Assembly: GCA_025934735.1 (NCBI GenBank)
Contig: JAICWP010000006.1
Span: 62,001 to 126,000 of the forward strand
Length of the DNA: 64,000 nt
From: Terriglobales bacterium
GTDB lineage: Bacteria; Acidobacteriota; Terriglobia; Terriglobales; Acidobacteriaceae
Direction of reading: 5' to 3'
Shown: piece after piece, positions 9,533 through 19,634 of the stretch
Numbering within the stretch: the stretch's first letter is position 1
Layout of the letters: each line of letters starts with the position of its first letter
Program-made: the position numbers and the translations under genes
The notes under the pieces: generated by a model
Told to the model about the DNA's origin: nothing
Seen by the model: the letters and a program-made list of their open reading frames with translations, nothing else
Databases searched by the model: none

Positions 9533-10303
9533 ATGCTCAGACGTTTCCCGTGGACAGCTGTCGGATTCCTCATCGTATGGCAGTTTGCCTGCGGTGGGGG
9601 GGCCCTAATGCAACCTCCCAAGTCGGGCGCTTCGAGCACGCCGTCGTCGGCAAACATCTCAATTTCCCCTGCGAACGCCATGGTCGGCAGCCCGGACGTG
9701 ACCCTGACAATTTCAGCTCTGAACAACTTCAGATTTTTCAACGGCCATTGGCAAAGCGAAGTGCTATGGTCGCAAGGGGGCGTCGACACGCCGTTGCTGG
9801 CGACTTTCGTCAGCAGCTCACAGCTCACGGCGCTCGTGCCAGCAGCTCTTCTGAGCAGCGCTGTTACGGCCAAAGTACGCGTCGAGACCCGGGACATTAT
9901 TGAGAACACTCGCGTCGCTACATCAAGTTCAGTCCCATTTCTGGTGACATCAACTCCCCCCCAAACTCCAGTTCCATCTATTTCCTCTATCTCGCCTTCG
10001 ACGGTATCAGCCGCTAGCCCGGATGTGACGATCACGATAGATGGCTCGAACTTTGGGCACTACGGGCATTTCGTTTGGAGTACTGCGTTCTGGACCACCA
10101 ATGGCAACCTGCATGACACCGGCAGATGGTTGACAACGACGATTGTTAGCGACAACCAATTGACCGCGGTAATCCCGGCAGCATTATTACGGAGCCCTAC
10201 CTCCGCGCAAATTGTCGTAATGAACGGCGACATTCAGGGCATGACCGACGGGTATTTCGGCTATCCGAAGTCGAACTCAGTGACTTTTACAGTGGATCCC
10301 TAG
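9533..10303 (+). CDS. Exported IPT/TIG-domain protein, putative lipoprotein
   Basis: A 256-residue exported protein. The ATG at 9533 follows a GGAGG site (9523-9527). The N-terminal hydrophobic segment ends in WQFACGGG, a possible but imperfect lipobox. Two homologous Ig-like IPT/TIG units follow. Each starts with the same pattern (ISISPANAMVGSPDVTLTI; ISPSTVSAASPDVTITIDG) and contains a matching DNQLTAVIPAALL or SSQLTALVPAALL segment, so it is an internal duplication. It starts 179 bases from the divergent sigma factor gene. Likely a surface-exposed binding protein; ligand unknown. Confidence 0.75.
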   Translation: MLRRFPWTAVGFLIVWQFACGGGALMQPPKSGASSTPSSANISISPANAMVGSPDVTLTISALNNFRFFNGHWQSEVLWSQGGVDTPLLATFVSSSQLTALVPAALLSSAVTAKVRVETRDIIENTRVATSSSVPFLVTSTPPQTPVPSISSISPSTVSAASPDVTITIDGSNFGHYGHFVWSTAFWTTNGNLHDTGRWLTTTIVSDNQLTAVIPAALLRSPTSAQIVVMNGDIQGMTDGYFGYPKSNSVTFTVDP

Positions 10304-10342
10304 TGTAGGCCTGTATTTCAAGTTTGAGAACTGGAGGACACA

Positions 10343-11230
10343 ATGAAACGCTCGATCAAGATTATTTTCGTCTCGCTTCTACTGACGGTGGCGGCCTTCG
10401 CCGCAGACTTCAATTTTGCGCAGTTTGATGTGCCTGGGGCTCTTGCCACGAGTCCCTCTGGTGTCAATGCGCGCGGCCAGATCGTCGGCCTGTTCATCGA
10501 TGCTAAGGGCGCCCATGGCTTTCTGAGAAACACCGATGGCACGTATGAACCGATTGACGTCCCCGGCGCCACTTTTACCACCGCCACCAGCATCAATGCG
10601 CGCGGCCAGATCGTTGGACGTTGGACTGACAGCGCTGGCATCAATCACAGCTATGTGCGAACGCGGGACGGCAAGTTCACACTATTTGACCCCGCCAGTC
10701 CTTGCATTGTGGGAGATTCCCCAACCGTGCCGCACGGAATCAACGATGTGGGAGACATGGTCGGAAGGTGCTTCAACGCTAGCGGCAAAGAGCTCGGCTG
10801 GCTATTGCGCCACGATGGGACATTCAGGATTCTCGACGATCCCGCCCAATCAACTACCGACGCATGGCTGGCGACAAACAGAGATCTGATCGTGGGCGAT
10901 TACAGCGACGCCTCAGGGTTAGTCCATGGCTACACCTGGACATCTGATGAAGGCTTCGTCACCCGCGATTTTCCCGGAAGTCAGACGGGCTTGCGCGCGA
11001 TGAACGGACGCGGCCACATCACAGGGATCTACAGCACCGACGGATTCCGACTCCACGGATTCCTGCTGCGCCAAAGCGTCTTTATAACCGTCGACTTTCC
11101 AGACAGCGCTGATAACGGAGGCACTCTGGTTATCAACGATAGTGGATTGATGGTTGGCCCCTACATCGACGCCAGCGGAAACGAACACGGTTTTATGGCG
11201 ATCGAGTGCCCACAATCAGGTTGCCAATAA
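10343..11230 (+). CDS. Exported HAF-repeat protein
   Basis: A 295-residue exported protein made of HAF-type beta-propeller-like repeats. After a signal peptide (MKRSIKIIFVSLLLTVAAFA) it repeats the pattern FDVPGA...INARGQIVG...D..G..HGFLR at least five times, for example SINARGQIVGRWTDSAG and GINDVGDMVGRCFNASG. HAF-repeat proteins are common in acidobacteria and probably extracellular; no enzymatic activity is known. It starts 39 bases after the IPT/TIG gene and is likely co-transcribed with it and with the downstream haloperoxidase-like gene. Confidence 0.8.
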   Translation: MKRSIKIIFVSLLLTVAAFAADFNFAQFDVPGALATSPSGVNARGQIVGLFIDAKGAHGFLRNTDGTYEPIDVPGATFTTATSINARGQIVGRWTDSAGINHSYVRTRDGKFTLFDPASPCIVGDSPTVPHGINDVGDMVGRCFNASGKELGWLLRHDGTFRILDDPAQSTTDAWLATNRDLIVGDYSDASGLVHGYTWTSDEGFVTRDFPGSQTGLRAMNGRGHITGIYSTDGFRLHGFLLRQSVFITVDFPDSADNGGTLVINDSGLMVGPYIDASGNEHGFMAIECPQSGCQ

Positions 11231-11341
11231 TGCCGGCCCTGAACAAAACGATCAGCAGCCACGCGATCAGAACTACATATACGAAACCGGTGTGGATGAC
11301 TCGCAAACGAACATCCTGACAGATAAGGAGTGATTACAGAT

Positions 11342-12586
11342 ATGAAACGCACAGCACTTACCATGGTTACTACTCTGCTGCTGAGTTCGCTGACTGCAAT
11401 AGCGCAGAACCCCATCACGGCCTGGAATGATATTGGCATCACGGCTGCCCGCGCCAGCACAGCGCTGGGATCAGCAACAGCTGGCGGTACGGGGATCTAC
11501 ATGGCGTATGTACATTTAGCTGCCTATAACGCGGTGAATGCCACTGACGGTCGCTTCCAGCCCTACAAGTATTCACTTCCCGTGACCCCGGACGCTTCCG
11601 CCGATGCTGCCGCCATTGAAGCCAGCTACCGCGTGCTGCTCTACCTGCTGCCTGACCAAGCAGCGGTCCTAACTACCCAATATAACAATTCATTGGCCGC
11701 TATCCCCGACGGCGCTCCCAAGACCAAAGGCCAAATTCTCGGTCTGGCTTCAGCCAATGCACTCATTGCGCTACGAGTCGGCGATGGACGCGGCGCCACC
11801 GTTCCTTACACTTTTCCCACCGTTCCGATGCCGGGTGTGTGGATTCTCACTCCAGGCGCTACCGCACCGCAAACGCCCTGGGTCGGGCAGATGCGGCCCT
11901 TTACCTTTGACGATCCCGCCCGGTTCCTACCCGACGAGCCCCCGCCTGACCTGGGCAGTAAGACTTGGGCAGACGATTACAACCAGGTTAAGGCCCTCGG
12001 CGCATTGAACAGCACGGACCGCACCGCGTGGCAGACCGAAGTTGGCCGATTCTGGATGGACCACGGCGCTTCTCAGTATGGCCGCATGTTGCGCGCGATA
12101 GCGGGGCAACGCCAGTTGAGCGTTTCCGACTCGGCGCGTCTCTTCGCCATGTCCTATGCTGCCTATGCCGATAGCTTTGTCGGTTGTATGAACGCAAAAT
12201 ACCACTTCAGTTTCTGGCGACCGGTTACCGCCATCCAAAATGGGGACATTGACGGCAACCCCGATACAGTCGCTGATCCAAACTGGCTGCCTCTGGCTAC
12301 TACCCCCAACCACCCGGAATATCCGGCAGCCCATGGATGCGTGACGGGCGCACTGGCCGAAACGTTAGCAGCCTTCTTCGGCACACCAAATCTTCCGATC
12401 TCGGTGGATAGCACGATCACAGGCACAACTCACACGTTCACGAGCATCCGTGAATGGCAGAAGGAAGTGGAAGTTGCACGTATATATGCCGGCTTTCACT
12501 ACCACCACTCACTCGTGCAGGGATTTGTGCTTGGCCACAAGGTCGCGCACAATTTGGTTACCAATTATTTCAGGCCAGTTCGGTAA
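11342..12586 (+). CDS. Vanadium-haloperoxidase/PAP2-like exported protein
   Basis: A 414-residue exported protein of the vanadium-dependent haloperoxidase / PAP2 phosphatase superfamily. The signal peptide ends near TAIAQ. The vanadate/phosphate site is recognisable: KYHFSFWRP (lysine and RP motif), HPEYPAAHGCVTG in place of PSGH, and ARIYAGFHYHHS with the catalytic Arg and His. PAAHG instead of PSGH is common in bacterial non-canonical members, so halide oxidation is not assured. AAGGAG (about 1323 bases into the eleventh kilobase, 11323-11328) is 13 bases before the ATG at 11342. It ends convergently with the receptor gene at 12609. Confidence 0.85.
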   Translation: MKRTALTMVTTLLLSSLTAIAQNPITAWNDIGITAARASTALGSATAGGTGIYMAYVHLAAYNAVNATDGRFQPYKYSLPVTPDASADAAAIEASYRVLLYLLPDQAAVLTTQYNNSLAAIPDGAPKTKGQILGLASANALIALRVGDGRGATVPYTFPTVPMPGVWILTPGATAPQTPWVGQMRPFTFDDPARFLPDEPPPDLGSKTWADDYNQVKALGALNSTDRTAWQTEVGRFWMDHGASQYGRMLRAIAGQRQLSVSDSARLFAMSYAAYADSFVGCMNAKYHFSFWRPVTAIQNGDIDGNPDTVADPNWLPLATTPNHPEYPAAHGCVTGALAETLAAFFGTPNLPISVDSTITGTTHTFTSIREWQKEVEVARIYAGFHYHHSLVQGFVLGHKVAHNLVTNYFRPVR

Positions 12587-12608
12587 GGGCTTTGCGGGGG
12601 CCTTATTC

Positions 12609-15600
12609 TCAAAATGTAACCTTGATGGCAAGCTCCATAATCCTTGCACCCGAGGAAAAAATCGGAGTACCGAAGGCATTCAGCCCACGGTTCTGTGGGA
12701 ACAGACAAGGAAGAGGGGCAATACCGCAAGCCGACGGGAGGGCAGATACCGTATACTGAACGTTGTTCACGCCCGTGATATTCGAATGATTCAGGGCGTT
12801 GAAGGCTTCCCAGATGACCTGGAGTTTCGCTCGTTCCCCCATGTTGATGTTGCGCGTCAGCCGGGGGTCGAGGGAAACCGATGCCGGCATGTAGAAAGTG
12901 TTGCGGCCCAATCCGGGCGTGCGATCGGTCGCGAAAACACCGTCCTTATTGAGGTCAAAGTTGATCAGGCCGGAGTAGGGCTGTCCGGACTGCGCAGTCA
13001 GAATTCCGCTGAGCTCCCATCCCTGGAGAATTGCACTAGCCGGTCTGGGCAGGCCATGGCCGTAGTTCAGCGCCCACACGGTCCCCAGCGTAAAGCGATG
13101 GCGTTGGTCATTGCTGCCGGGTCCGCGGTCGGAGCGGGGATCCGTCGGGTCCTGAACAAGACCAGAGGCATCGGGTCCTGGATTTAAGGCATAAACGTTG
13201 GGGTTGTTGTCGACCACCTTGGAGAGGGTGTACGACGCCAAGGCCTGGAAATTCCGCGAAAAACGCCGATTCACCTGGATTACCAGTCCGTGATAAATCG
13301 AGTTGGCGTCACTGTTGAAAACCAGAATGCGATCGAACCCTGGGATAGGGCGTGGCTCCTGAAACCTGCGGTAGGTCAAAAGCCTGTTGCTGTCGGCGAC
13401 CGCAATCGTTCCGGGAACGGTATTTCCGAGATTGACATCGCGTATCTGCTGCAGGTGCGTGCCTTTGCTGAAAATGTAGCTGGCGGACACAGTGAGACAT
13501 TTGCTCGCCTGGACTTCCAATCCCAGGCTGCCTTGCTGAACGTAGGGCTGCCGGTAATGGGGGGAGAACAACTGTAGAGTCGGAAGCGCGGCGCCGGCAG
13601 ATGGGGGAGCACAATTCGGAGGCAAGCCAGATGGATCTGGAGGTCCGCAGAAGTTGTTGGGGTAAATCGGGATCAAGGAAGCAAGTGAAGAATCTCCTGC
13701 AAATGTTCTCGTCTGAGTGGTGATCCCGTTCTGATAATGGGCACGAGCAGTAAGGGCCGACGGGGTAAGTGCATAGAAGATTCCATACCCCGTCCGTAAC
13801 ATCAATCGGCTGCTTGCCGCGGGAGACCAAGCCACTCCGATCCGCGGCGCAAAGCTATGCTTGTCGGTTGGCAGCTCGCTCGTATCCAGGCCCGCAGCCA
13901 GTAAGGCCGGGGAAGGATTTCTTAAGGGAGGCTTGGCGATTAACTGCAGGTCATAACGGAGTCCGAGGTTAAGCGTGAGACTCGGCCGAACGCGCCATGC
14001 GTCCTCAACAAAGCCTGCAATGCTGGTGAAGTCAGGATGAGTTACGACGCCATGCTGCCCGACTCCCGAAAAAGCCTGGACATAGACCTCGCCGGGGAGA
14101 GGCTGCGGTTGTCCGCTCAAATTGCGGCCAAAGCTCTCCAGGCTGTTGAAAGTGTAACTTCCGGAAAAGTTTTGTGCGAAAAAAAATTGGATACGATCAA
14201 CCAGAAGGTCCGTCCCAAACTTCAGAGCGTGCGAACCATGGTCATGATGCAGGGTGTCGGCCCACTGCAGTTGGTGAACCGGGCTTTCCTGCGGGCTGGC
14301 TGAAGAACGGCCGATGGTCAGCACCCTTTGGCCGCTCTCATAGATATTAGCCTCTGCATTGACTCCGAGCGGACCAAATCCGCCCGATTCGTGCAGGTAG
14401 CCGAACCTTATGACATTGACGGTGCGGCTTGAGAGCGCAGAGGTGAGCGACACAGCGCCGGTGTCCGCGTTTGTCGGATTGGACATGGTATGCTCGAACG
14501 CGTTTTGCGGATCAATGTCGAGCGCCCCCCCTCCAGTGAATCGCTGCACATCCCAAAACGCGGTCAACCTGTGCTTCTCTGAAACCTGCCAGTCGATCTT
14601 GCCAAGATAATCATTTTGAGATATTGGCCACACCCACGAAGAAGCTCGCGGCCTCAGGTAGTCGAGTGCAATTTGTTGAAAACCCGCAATGGCAGGATCC
14701 GGAGAGAGCTGGAAATCAGGCGGCAGTCTAAGGGAAACAGCGTTGGGGATATTGCTTCGCATGCCTTCATAGTTGACGAAGAAGAATAGCCGGTCTCTCT
14801 GAATCGGACCACCAACGGCGGCGCCAAACTGGTTGAAGTGAAACGGACTTTTCGGCAAACCATAAAGCTTGTTTATGGGATCGTTTGCGTTCATGGATTG
14901 GTCGCGATAAAACCAGAACGCGGAACCGTGAAAATCATTGTTTCCCGATTTCGTCACCGTGTTGACTACGCCCCCACCAGCCCGGCCGAACTCCGCCGAA
15001 TAAGTATTGGAGTTGACCTGAAATTCTCGGACCGCATCTTGGCTGATGGGGTAGGGCTGGCGGCCATCGATGATGAAACCAGACATGGGCTGCCCCCAGA
15101 AGGGGTCGTCATAATTGACGCCATCGAGCAGCAGGGAGTTCATCGCGCGCTGGCCGGCAAAGCTGAGGCCCCCTCGCGCATCCATCGTCACTCCAGGTGT
15201 CAGCAGTACAAATGCTGTGAAATCCCGGCCGTTGACGGGTAAGTCCGAGATAAGGCGATTGTCGATGGTCGTGCTGAGTTGGCTGCGGGTCCTCTCCAGA
15301 ATAGGGGCCTGATCAGTCACGGTCATGGATTCTTTGGCGCTCGCAACGCTGAAGCGCAGCGTAAGTGTCAGGTTCGCGCCGACGCTCAGGTCGATCTTGT
15401 TTACCTGAACCGTGGCGAAACCAGCATGATCCGCCGTCATTTCATACAGGCCTACGGGAAGAACGGCGAAACGGAACATCCCGTGATCGTTCGTCGTAGT
15501 AGAAGCGGCAAATGAAGTACTTAGGTCGCGGACTTCCACGTGAGCGTTCGCAACCACCGCGCCCGAGGCATCGAGCGCAGTGCCTGCAAGCGAAGCTTGA

Positions 15601-15686
15601 TCGCCCGATTGGCCCCAGGAGGATACCCCCGCCAGCAACACCAAGCCGAGCAGGCTTGCTAGTCGGTGTGAATGGCGAAGGCACAT
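12609..15686 (-). CDS. Oar-like TonB-dependent receptor, first of three
   Basis: A 1025-residue outer-membrane receptor. A signal peptide (ending WGQ) is followed by a carboxypeptidase-regulatory-like beta-sandwich (about 30-115: ASLAGTALDASGAVVANAHV), a plug domain (about 125-240, including LPVNGRDFTAFVLLTPGV and EFQVNSNTYSAEFGRAGGG) and a large beta-barrel ending in the aromatic beta-signal IKVTF. It starts 60 bases downstream of the DNA-binding TolB-propeller gene at 15747-17990 on the same strand and is probably in its operon. Oar-like receptors take up large substrates or secrete peptides and proteases; the ligand here is unknown. Confidence 0.92.
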   Translation of the reverse strand: MCLRHSHRLASLLGLVLLAGVSSWGQSGDQASLAGTALDASGAVVANAHVEVRDLSTSFAASTTTNDHGMFRFAVLPVGLYEMTADHAGFATVQVNKIDLSVGANLTLTLRFSVASAKESMTVTDQAPILERTRSQLSTTIDNRLISDLPVNGRDFTAFVLLTPGVTMDARGGLSFAGQRAMNSLLLDGVNYDDPFWGQPMSGFIIDGRQPYPISQDAVREFQVNSNTYSAEFGRAGGGVVNTVTKSGNNDFHGSAFWFYRDQSMNANDPINKLYGLPKSPFHFNQFGAAVGGPIQRDRLFFFVNYEGMRSNIPNAVSLRLPPDFQLSPDPAIAGFQQIALDYLRPRASSWVWPISQNDYLGKIDWQVSEKHRLTAFWDVQRFTGGGALDIDPQNAFEHTMSNPTNADTGAVSLTSALSSRTVNVIRFGYLHESGGFGPLGVNAEANIYESGQRVLTIGRSSASPQESPVHQLQWADTLHHDHGSHALKFGTDLLVDRIQFFFAQNFSGSYTFNSLESFGRNLSGQPQPLPGEVYVQAFSGVGQHGVVTHPDFTSIAGFVEDAWRVRPSLTLNLGLRYDLQLIAKPPLRNPSPALLAAGLDTSELPTDKHSFAPRIGVAWSPAASSRLMLRTGYGIFYALTPSALTARAHYQNGITTQTRTFAGDSSLASLIPIYPNNFCGPPDPSGLPPNCAPPSAGAALPTLQLFSPHYRQPYVQQGSLGLEVQASKCLTVSASYIFSKGTHLQQIRDVNLGNTVPGTIAVADSNRLLTYRRFQEPRPIPGFDRILVFNSDANSIYHGLVIQVNRRFSRNFQALASYTLSKVVDNNPNVYALNPGPDASGLVQDPTDPRSDRGPGSNDQRHRFTLGTVWALNYGHGLPRPASAILQGWELSGILTAQSGQPYSGLINFDLNKDGVFATDRTPGLGRNTFYMPASVSLDPRLTRNINMGERAKLQVIWEAFNALNHSNITGVNNVQYTVSALPSACGIAPLPCLFPQNRGLNAFGTPIFSSGARIMELAIKVTF

Positions 15687-15746
15687 ATTTCCGTCACGAT
15701 GTGGATTCCGAGCAGGCTTTCAGTTTCGGCATACTTCGCGTCCCGA

Positions 15747-17990
15747 CTACTGGAAGTTGTCCACTAGCACAATATCCCTCGTCAAAGCATCGAGTTGGGT
15801 GTAAAGGATGGTTCGACCATCGGGCGATGCTGCCAACCCCGTGGCTTCGCGTGCAGGACGAGTCTCAAGCTCGAACAGGCGAGTTACATGCCCGTTAGCG
15901 AAATCGAGAAAGGCAATCGCCGGTCTTGCAGTGGTGTCGAGGTAATAGATGCCCATTTCGACGACGCCCCAATAGCCCCAGAATTCGGGTTCCACACCGG
16001 GAACAACGAGAGTCTCCTCACCGCCGCTCGTCGGCATACGCCATATACCAGGAATAGCTGGATATTTTGTGTAATAGAGGAATTTTCCGTCCGGTGCTTC
16101 AAAGGCTCCGAAGCCGCCACGTCGCGTTACTTGCACAGCCGGTCCCCCTGTCGAAGGCATCTTCCACACTTCCCACGGGCCACTGCGCGCGGAGGCAAAA
16201 TATATCCAGTGCCCATCTCGTGACCAACTGGGTACGACATCCGCAGACGCCTCATGCGTGAGCTGACGAAGCTGCCCCCCGTGCGAATTCATGACGAAGA
16301 TGTCCGCATTACCGGGAGCTCGAGAGTCGAAGGCGATCTGCTGTCCGTTGGGCGCCCACCGCGGCGTTCCGCTCACGTTATTGAAATGCGTGAGCTGGAC
16401 AAGATTGGTGCCATCACTCCGGCCCATCCAAATCTCATAGCTTCCACTACGGGTCGACTCGAAGGCGATGCTGTTTCCGTCCGGTGAATACTGCGGCCCA
16501 CTTTCGATTGCTGTGGAAGATAGGAAGCGATCGGGGGGGGCCAATGAATATTTCGCATTGAGCTGCTTTCGCCAAATGTTCAGATTACTAACCTGGCGAG
16601 CGTACACCAGGCGGCTTCCCCGGATAGATGGTTCCGTTCCTTCCTGGCCGAATTGCAGCCGTTGCGGCTCTCCGCCCTGAGCAGAAATTTTCCAAAGCCA
16701 ACCAGACGTTGCAAGCCAACCCGCCTTTCCGAAGACGATGTCGCGCCCGTCGGAGGTCCAAGCCAGACCCCATCCAAATTGCGAACCAGTGACCAAACGT
16801 CGCTCCTCCCCTCCCGCAACAGGCTCGGTGTAGATAGAGGTGACGCCTTGCGAACCGCGGTTGAATGCCAGCGTTTGACCATCTGGCGAGAACACTGGGT
16901 TGTAGTCGCCAGGCAGACCCGGCCACGTGATTCTACGTGCCGATAGCGAATAGAGGGACAGCAGGTAGATCGCAGTCGGCTCGTTATCGGACGTGCGATC
17001 AGAAAATGCAAGCAGCTTTCCATCGGGCGACCAAGAGAGGCGACCGAAGTACCAGAAGACCTGATCGAAATCGCGGTTTTCCCAGTGGGTGTCGCGTATC
17101 TTGCGCTCGGCGCCTCCCAATGCAGGAACTATGTAAATACCGCTGTCACCCTTCTCAATGCGACAGAACGCGATGTAGTGTCCATCGGGTGACCAGACTG
17201 GATTGAAGTCGATGGATCGTTGCCGTGTGACACGAAGTGGTTCCTCGTTCCCGATAAGCTTCACATATATGCTGAAGTGCCAGCCGGTTCCGCCATTCCA
17301 GGCGAAGGCTAACTGCTTACCGTCCGGAGACAGGCTGGGGCTGTATTTTTCACCCACGCTGGTAACGACCAGGCTGATGGAGGGCTCGGGCGCTTTAGGC
17401 CTACCCAGAGGACCGGGGTAGAGCAGAAGCAAAGCAATTGTACCCCCGACCACAAGGGCTATTGACAAGACGATGCTTGAAATCCAAAGTCGCTTCGCCC
17501 CTTCTGATCGAGAGACTCTTTCATCTGTAATCGGGGTTGGGACGTCGGTGCGTGCAGGGTGGTGATTACTCGTTTCCCTGACCCACTCAATGGGAACCAG
17601 GAAGCGATACCCGACTTTCGGCACTGTCTCGATGAACTTGGGATTTTGGACTGAGTCTTCCAGTGCCTTGCGCAGCTTTTTCACAGCCGTGTTGACGCTG
17701 TGCTCGAAATCAACGAAGGTCTCTTCCGGCCAGAGAGCGGCCCTTAGCTCCTCACGCGAAACAACTCTTCCCTCTGCCTCCAGCAAGAGCCGGAGAACCT
17801 GAAGCGGCTGTTGCTGTATACGCACGGAGCTTCCGCTTCCGCCACGGAGTTCCCCCGTGGCCAGATCGAGCTGAAATTGGCCAAAGGAAGCACGAGCCGG
17901 AAGCAAGCGGTAGGTGGCCACCCCAAAAATCCTCACTGCGATGGTGCCCGAATTGTACCGCAGGCGAAATGTCGGTCGCGCCCAGTACAA
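15747..17990 (-). CDS. Membrane-anchored winged-helix regulator with TolB-like propeller
   Basis: A 747-residue CadC/ToxR-like one-component regulator. The OmpR-type winged helix spans about residues 36-135 (FGQFQLDLATGELRGG, VVSREELRAALWPEETFVDF, NTAVKKLRKAL, IETVPKVGYRF). A single membrane helix lies at about 167-192. The rest is a TolB/WD40-like (PD40) propeller with repeated blades such as SPSLSPDGKQLAFAW, NPVWSPDGHYIAFCR and TPRWAPNGQQIAFDSRAPG. The propeller is predicted to be periplasmic. The gene is directly upstream of a TonB receptor. I infer that it senses a periplasmic signal and controls that receptor; only the architecture is visible. The exact start is uncertain. Confidence 0.88.
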   Translation of the reverse strand: MYWARPTFRLRYNSGTIAVRIFGVATYRLLPARASFGQFQLDLATGELRGGSGSSVRIQQQPLQVLRLLLEAEGRVVSREELRAALWPEETFVDFEHSVNTAVKKLRKALEDSVQNPKFIETVPKVGYRFLVPIEWVRETSNHHPARTDVPTPITDERVSRSEGAKRLWISSIVLSIALVVGGTIALLLLYPGPLGRPKAPEPSISLVVTSVGEKYSPSLSPDGKQLAFAWNGGTGWHFSIYVKLIGNEEPLRVTRQRSIDFNPVWSPDGHYIAFCRIEKGDSGIYIVPALGGAERKIRDTHWENRDFDQVFWYFGRLSWSPDGKLLAFSDRTSDNEPTAIYLLSLYSLSARRITWPGLPGDYNPVFSPDGQTLAFNRGSQGVTSIYTEPVAGGEERRLVTGSQFGWGLAWTSDGRDIVFGKAGWLATSGWLWKISAQGGEPQRLQFGQEGTEPSIRGSRLVYARQVSNLNIWRKQLNAKYSLAPPDRFLSSTAIESGPQYSPDGNSIAFESTRSGSYEIWMGRSDGTNLVQLTHFNNVSGTPRWAPNGQQIAFDSRAPGNADIFVMNSHGGQLRQLTHEASADVVPSWSRDGHWIYFASARSGPWEVWKMPSTGGPAVQVTRRGGFGAFEAPDGKFLYYTKYPAIPGIWRMPTSGGEETLVVPGVEPEFWGYWGVVEMGIYYLDTTARPAIAFLDFANGHVTRLFELETRPAREATGLAASPDGRTILYTQLDALTRDIVLVDNFQ

Positions 17991-18174
17991 ACAGACCAGA
18001 TGACGTAAGCCCTTGGGGCATCAGCTACTTGCGTGCTTTCACCTTTATTTCACCGTCGGGTCACCTGCTGTGCATTGCGACCGACAGCAAAAGTCGTACA
18101 GTTTGCCCATTGCACAGGGGGTGAGCAGCGTCGGAGACGCGATCACCGATTTCAATTGTTGAGAGGTCAAACCA

Positions 18175-18651
18175 ATGAACACGTCGATGAGTAGGATTTT
18201 GGCTGTCTGCGTTGTCTTAGTTCTCGGGCTGCCGGTCATGGCCCAGTCGGCAAGCCGGAATGATGCTGGCAGCCGATGCTCGAACCAAACTCTCTCCGGT
18301 AATTATGGAGCACAGATTGAGGGCACGGAGTACATTCCAAACGATTCGAATCCGCCGATGAAGGTGGATCTCAGAACGGTATCAATGGGCTACTTTAATG
18401 GTGCTGGAAATGTATCTTTTCGCGACCACATCATTTTTAACGGCACCCCCCCTCCCGAAGAAGGCGATCAGTGGCGAGAGGCGAGCGGAACTTATGAGGT
18501 GAATCCGGATTGCACCGGAAAATTCACCGTCGACACAGTTCCCGGCTTTCCGCCGATTGTCGTGTATTTTGTCGTAGTGAAACGCGGGACGGAAATACAC
18601 GGAGTGACGAACGGCAGTGCGATCACCTACAGCGCGTATAAAGTCAACTAG
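18175..18651 (+). CDS. Small exported protein of unknown function
   Basis: A 158-residue protein with a clear signal peptide (ILAVCVVLVLGLPVMAQ). The mature part has the pattern CSNQTLSGNYGAQIEGTEY, MGYFNGAGNVSFRD, SGTYEVNPDCTGKFTV and HGVTNGSA. This looks like a small antiparallel beta-barrel with a Cys pair, of a kind often seen as hypothetical secreted proteins in acidobacteria. GAGAGG lies nine bases before the ATG. It stands alone, followed by the IS element. I do not recognise a function. Confidence 0.75.
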   Translation: MNTSMSRILAVCVVLVLGLPVMAQSASRNDAGSRCSNQTLSGNYGAQIEGTEYIPNDSNPPMKVDLRTVSMGYFNGAGNVSFRDHIIFNGTPPPEEGDQWREASGTYEVNPDCTGKFTVDTVPGFPPIVVYFVVVKRGTEIHGVTNGSAITYSAYKVN

Positions 18652-18683
18652 GTCGCAGGTAGACCACACGCCAGATTTCCTTA

Positions 18684-19634
18684 AACCCTGTAACAAAACC
18701 GTTGCTGCAACCTAGCTGAAAGTTGGAAAATCCACTTATTCGAGGGGGAGAGTTTTCATGCCTGCCACACTTCTTTCTCCTGCCCTATGGGATTTGATTG
18801 AACCACTTCTCCCAGCCTCGCCGCCCAAGCCTCAAGGTGGCAGACCCCGTATATCAAACCGTGCTTGCCTCACGGGCATCTTGTTCGTCCTCCAAAGCGG
18901 GATCCCGTGGCGGATGCTGCCGCAGGAAATGGGCTGTGGCTCCGGCATGACATGTTGGCGGTGCTTGCGGGATTGGCAGCAGATCGGAATTTGGGGCCTG
19001 ATCCACTTCGCACTCGTGAACTGGTTATCCCACTACGGCGAAATTGATTGGTCGCGGGCGGTGGTGGATAGCTGTTCCGTGCGAGCGGTTTTTGGGGGCC
19101 CACAGACCGGTCCCAATCCAACGGACAGAGCCAAACCTGGTAGCAAGCGTCACCTGATCTGCGATGGACAGGGCGTGCCACTCGTACTCCATTTGACGGC
19201 GGCTAACCGGAACGATTCGCAGGAAGCTCTACCGCTGGTCGATGCGCTTCCGCCATTGCAGGGCGAAAGAGGACGGCCGCGGCGCCGCCCAGACTGTCTC
19301 TGGGGCGATCGAGGATACGATGCCGAGGCGATCCGGCAAGGTCTACGCACTCGACGCATCTCGCCTTTGTTAGCGAAGCGTAACACGAAGCATGGCAGTG
19401 GGTTGGGTCGCTTGCGTTGGGTGGTCGAGCGGACCTTTGCATGGCTTAACCAGTTTCGCCGTCTACGCATCAGATATGAGAAGCGGGCAGACATGCACGA
19501 GTCATTCCTGAGCCTTGGCTGTGCAATGATTTGCTGGCGCTTCTTAGCTGCCAGAACCGCTGGGCATGTGACGACTGGGGCAGGAGAGCAAATGAAGAAA
19601 CTCCGATTCGAGTCGGAACAGTACGTGAATCTCA
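18684..19634 (+). mobile_element. IS5-family-like insertion sequence, right end not recognisable
   Basis: The element consists of a left end (cctgtaacaaaacc at 18687-18700, after TTA), a short leader and one transposase gene. The expected inverse right end (ggttttgttacagg) is absent before the stop of the receptor gene at 19635. The right boundary is therefore only bracketed: after the last conserved transposase motif (about 19550) and before 19635. Probably an old, one-ended, immobile copy. Confidence 0.65.

Noticed and set aside
12450-13187. Plus-strand open frame across the 3' end of the haloperoxidase-like gene and the first receptor
   Set aside because: It overlaps two well-supported genes in wrong frames and has no motif or signal.
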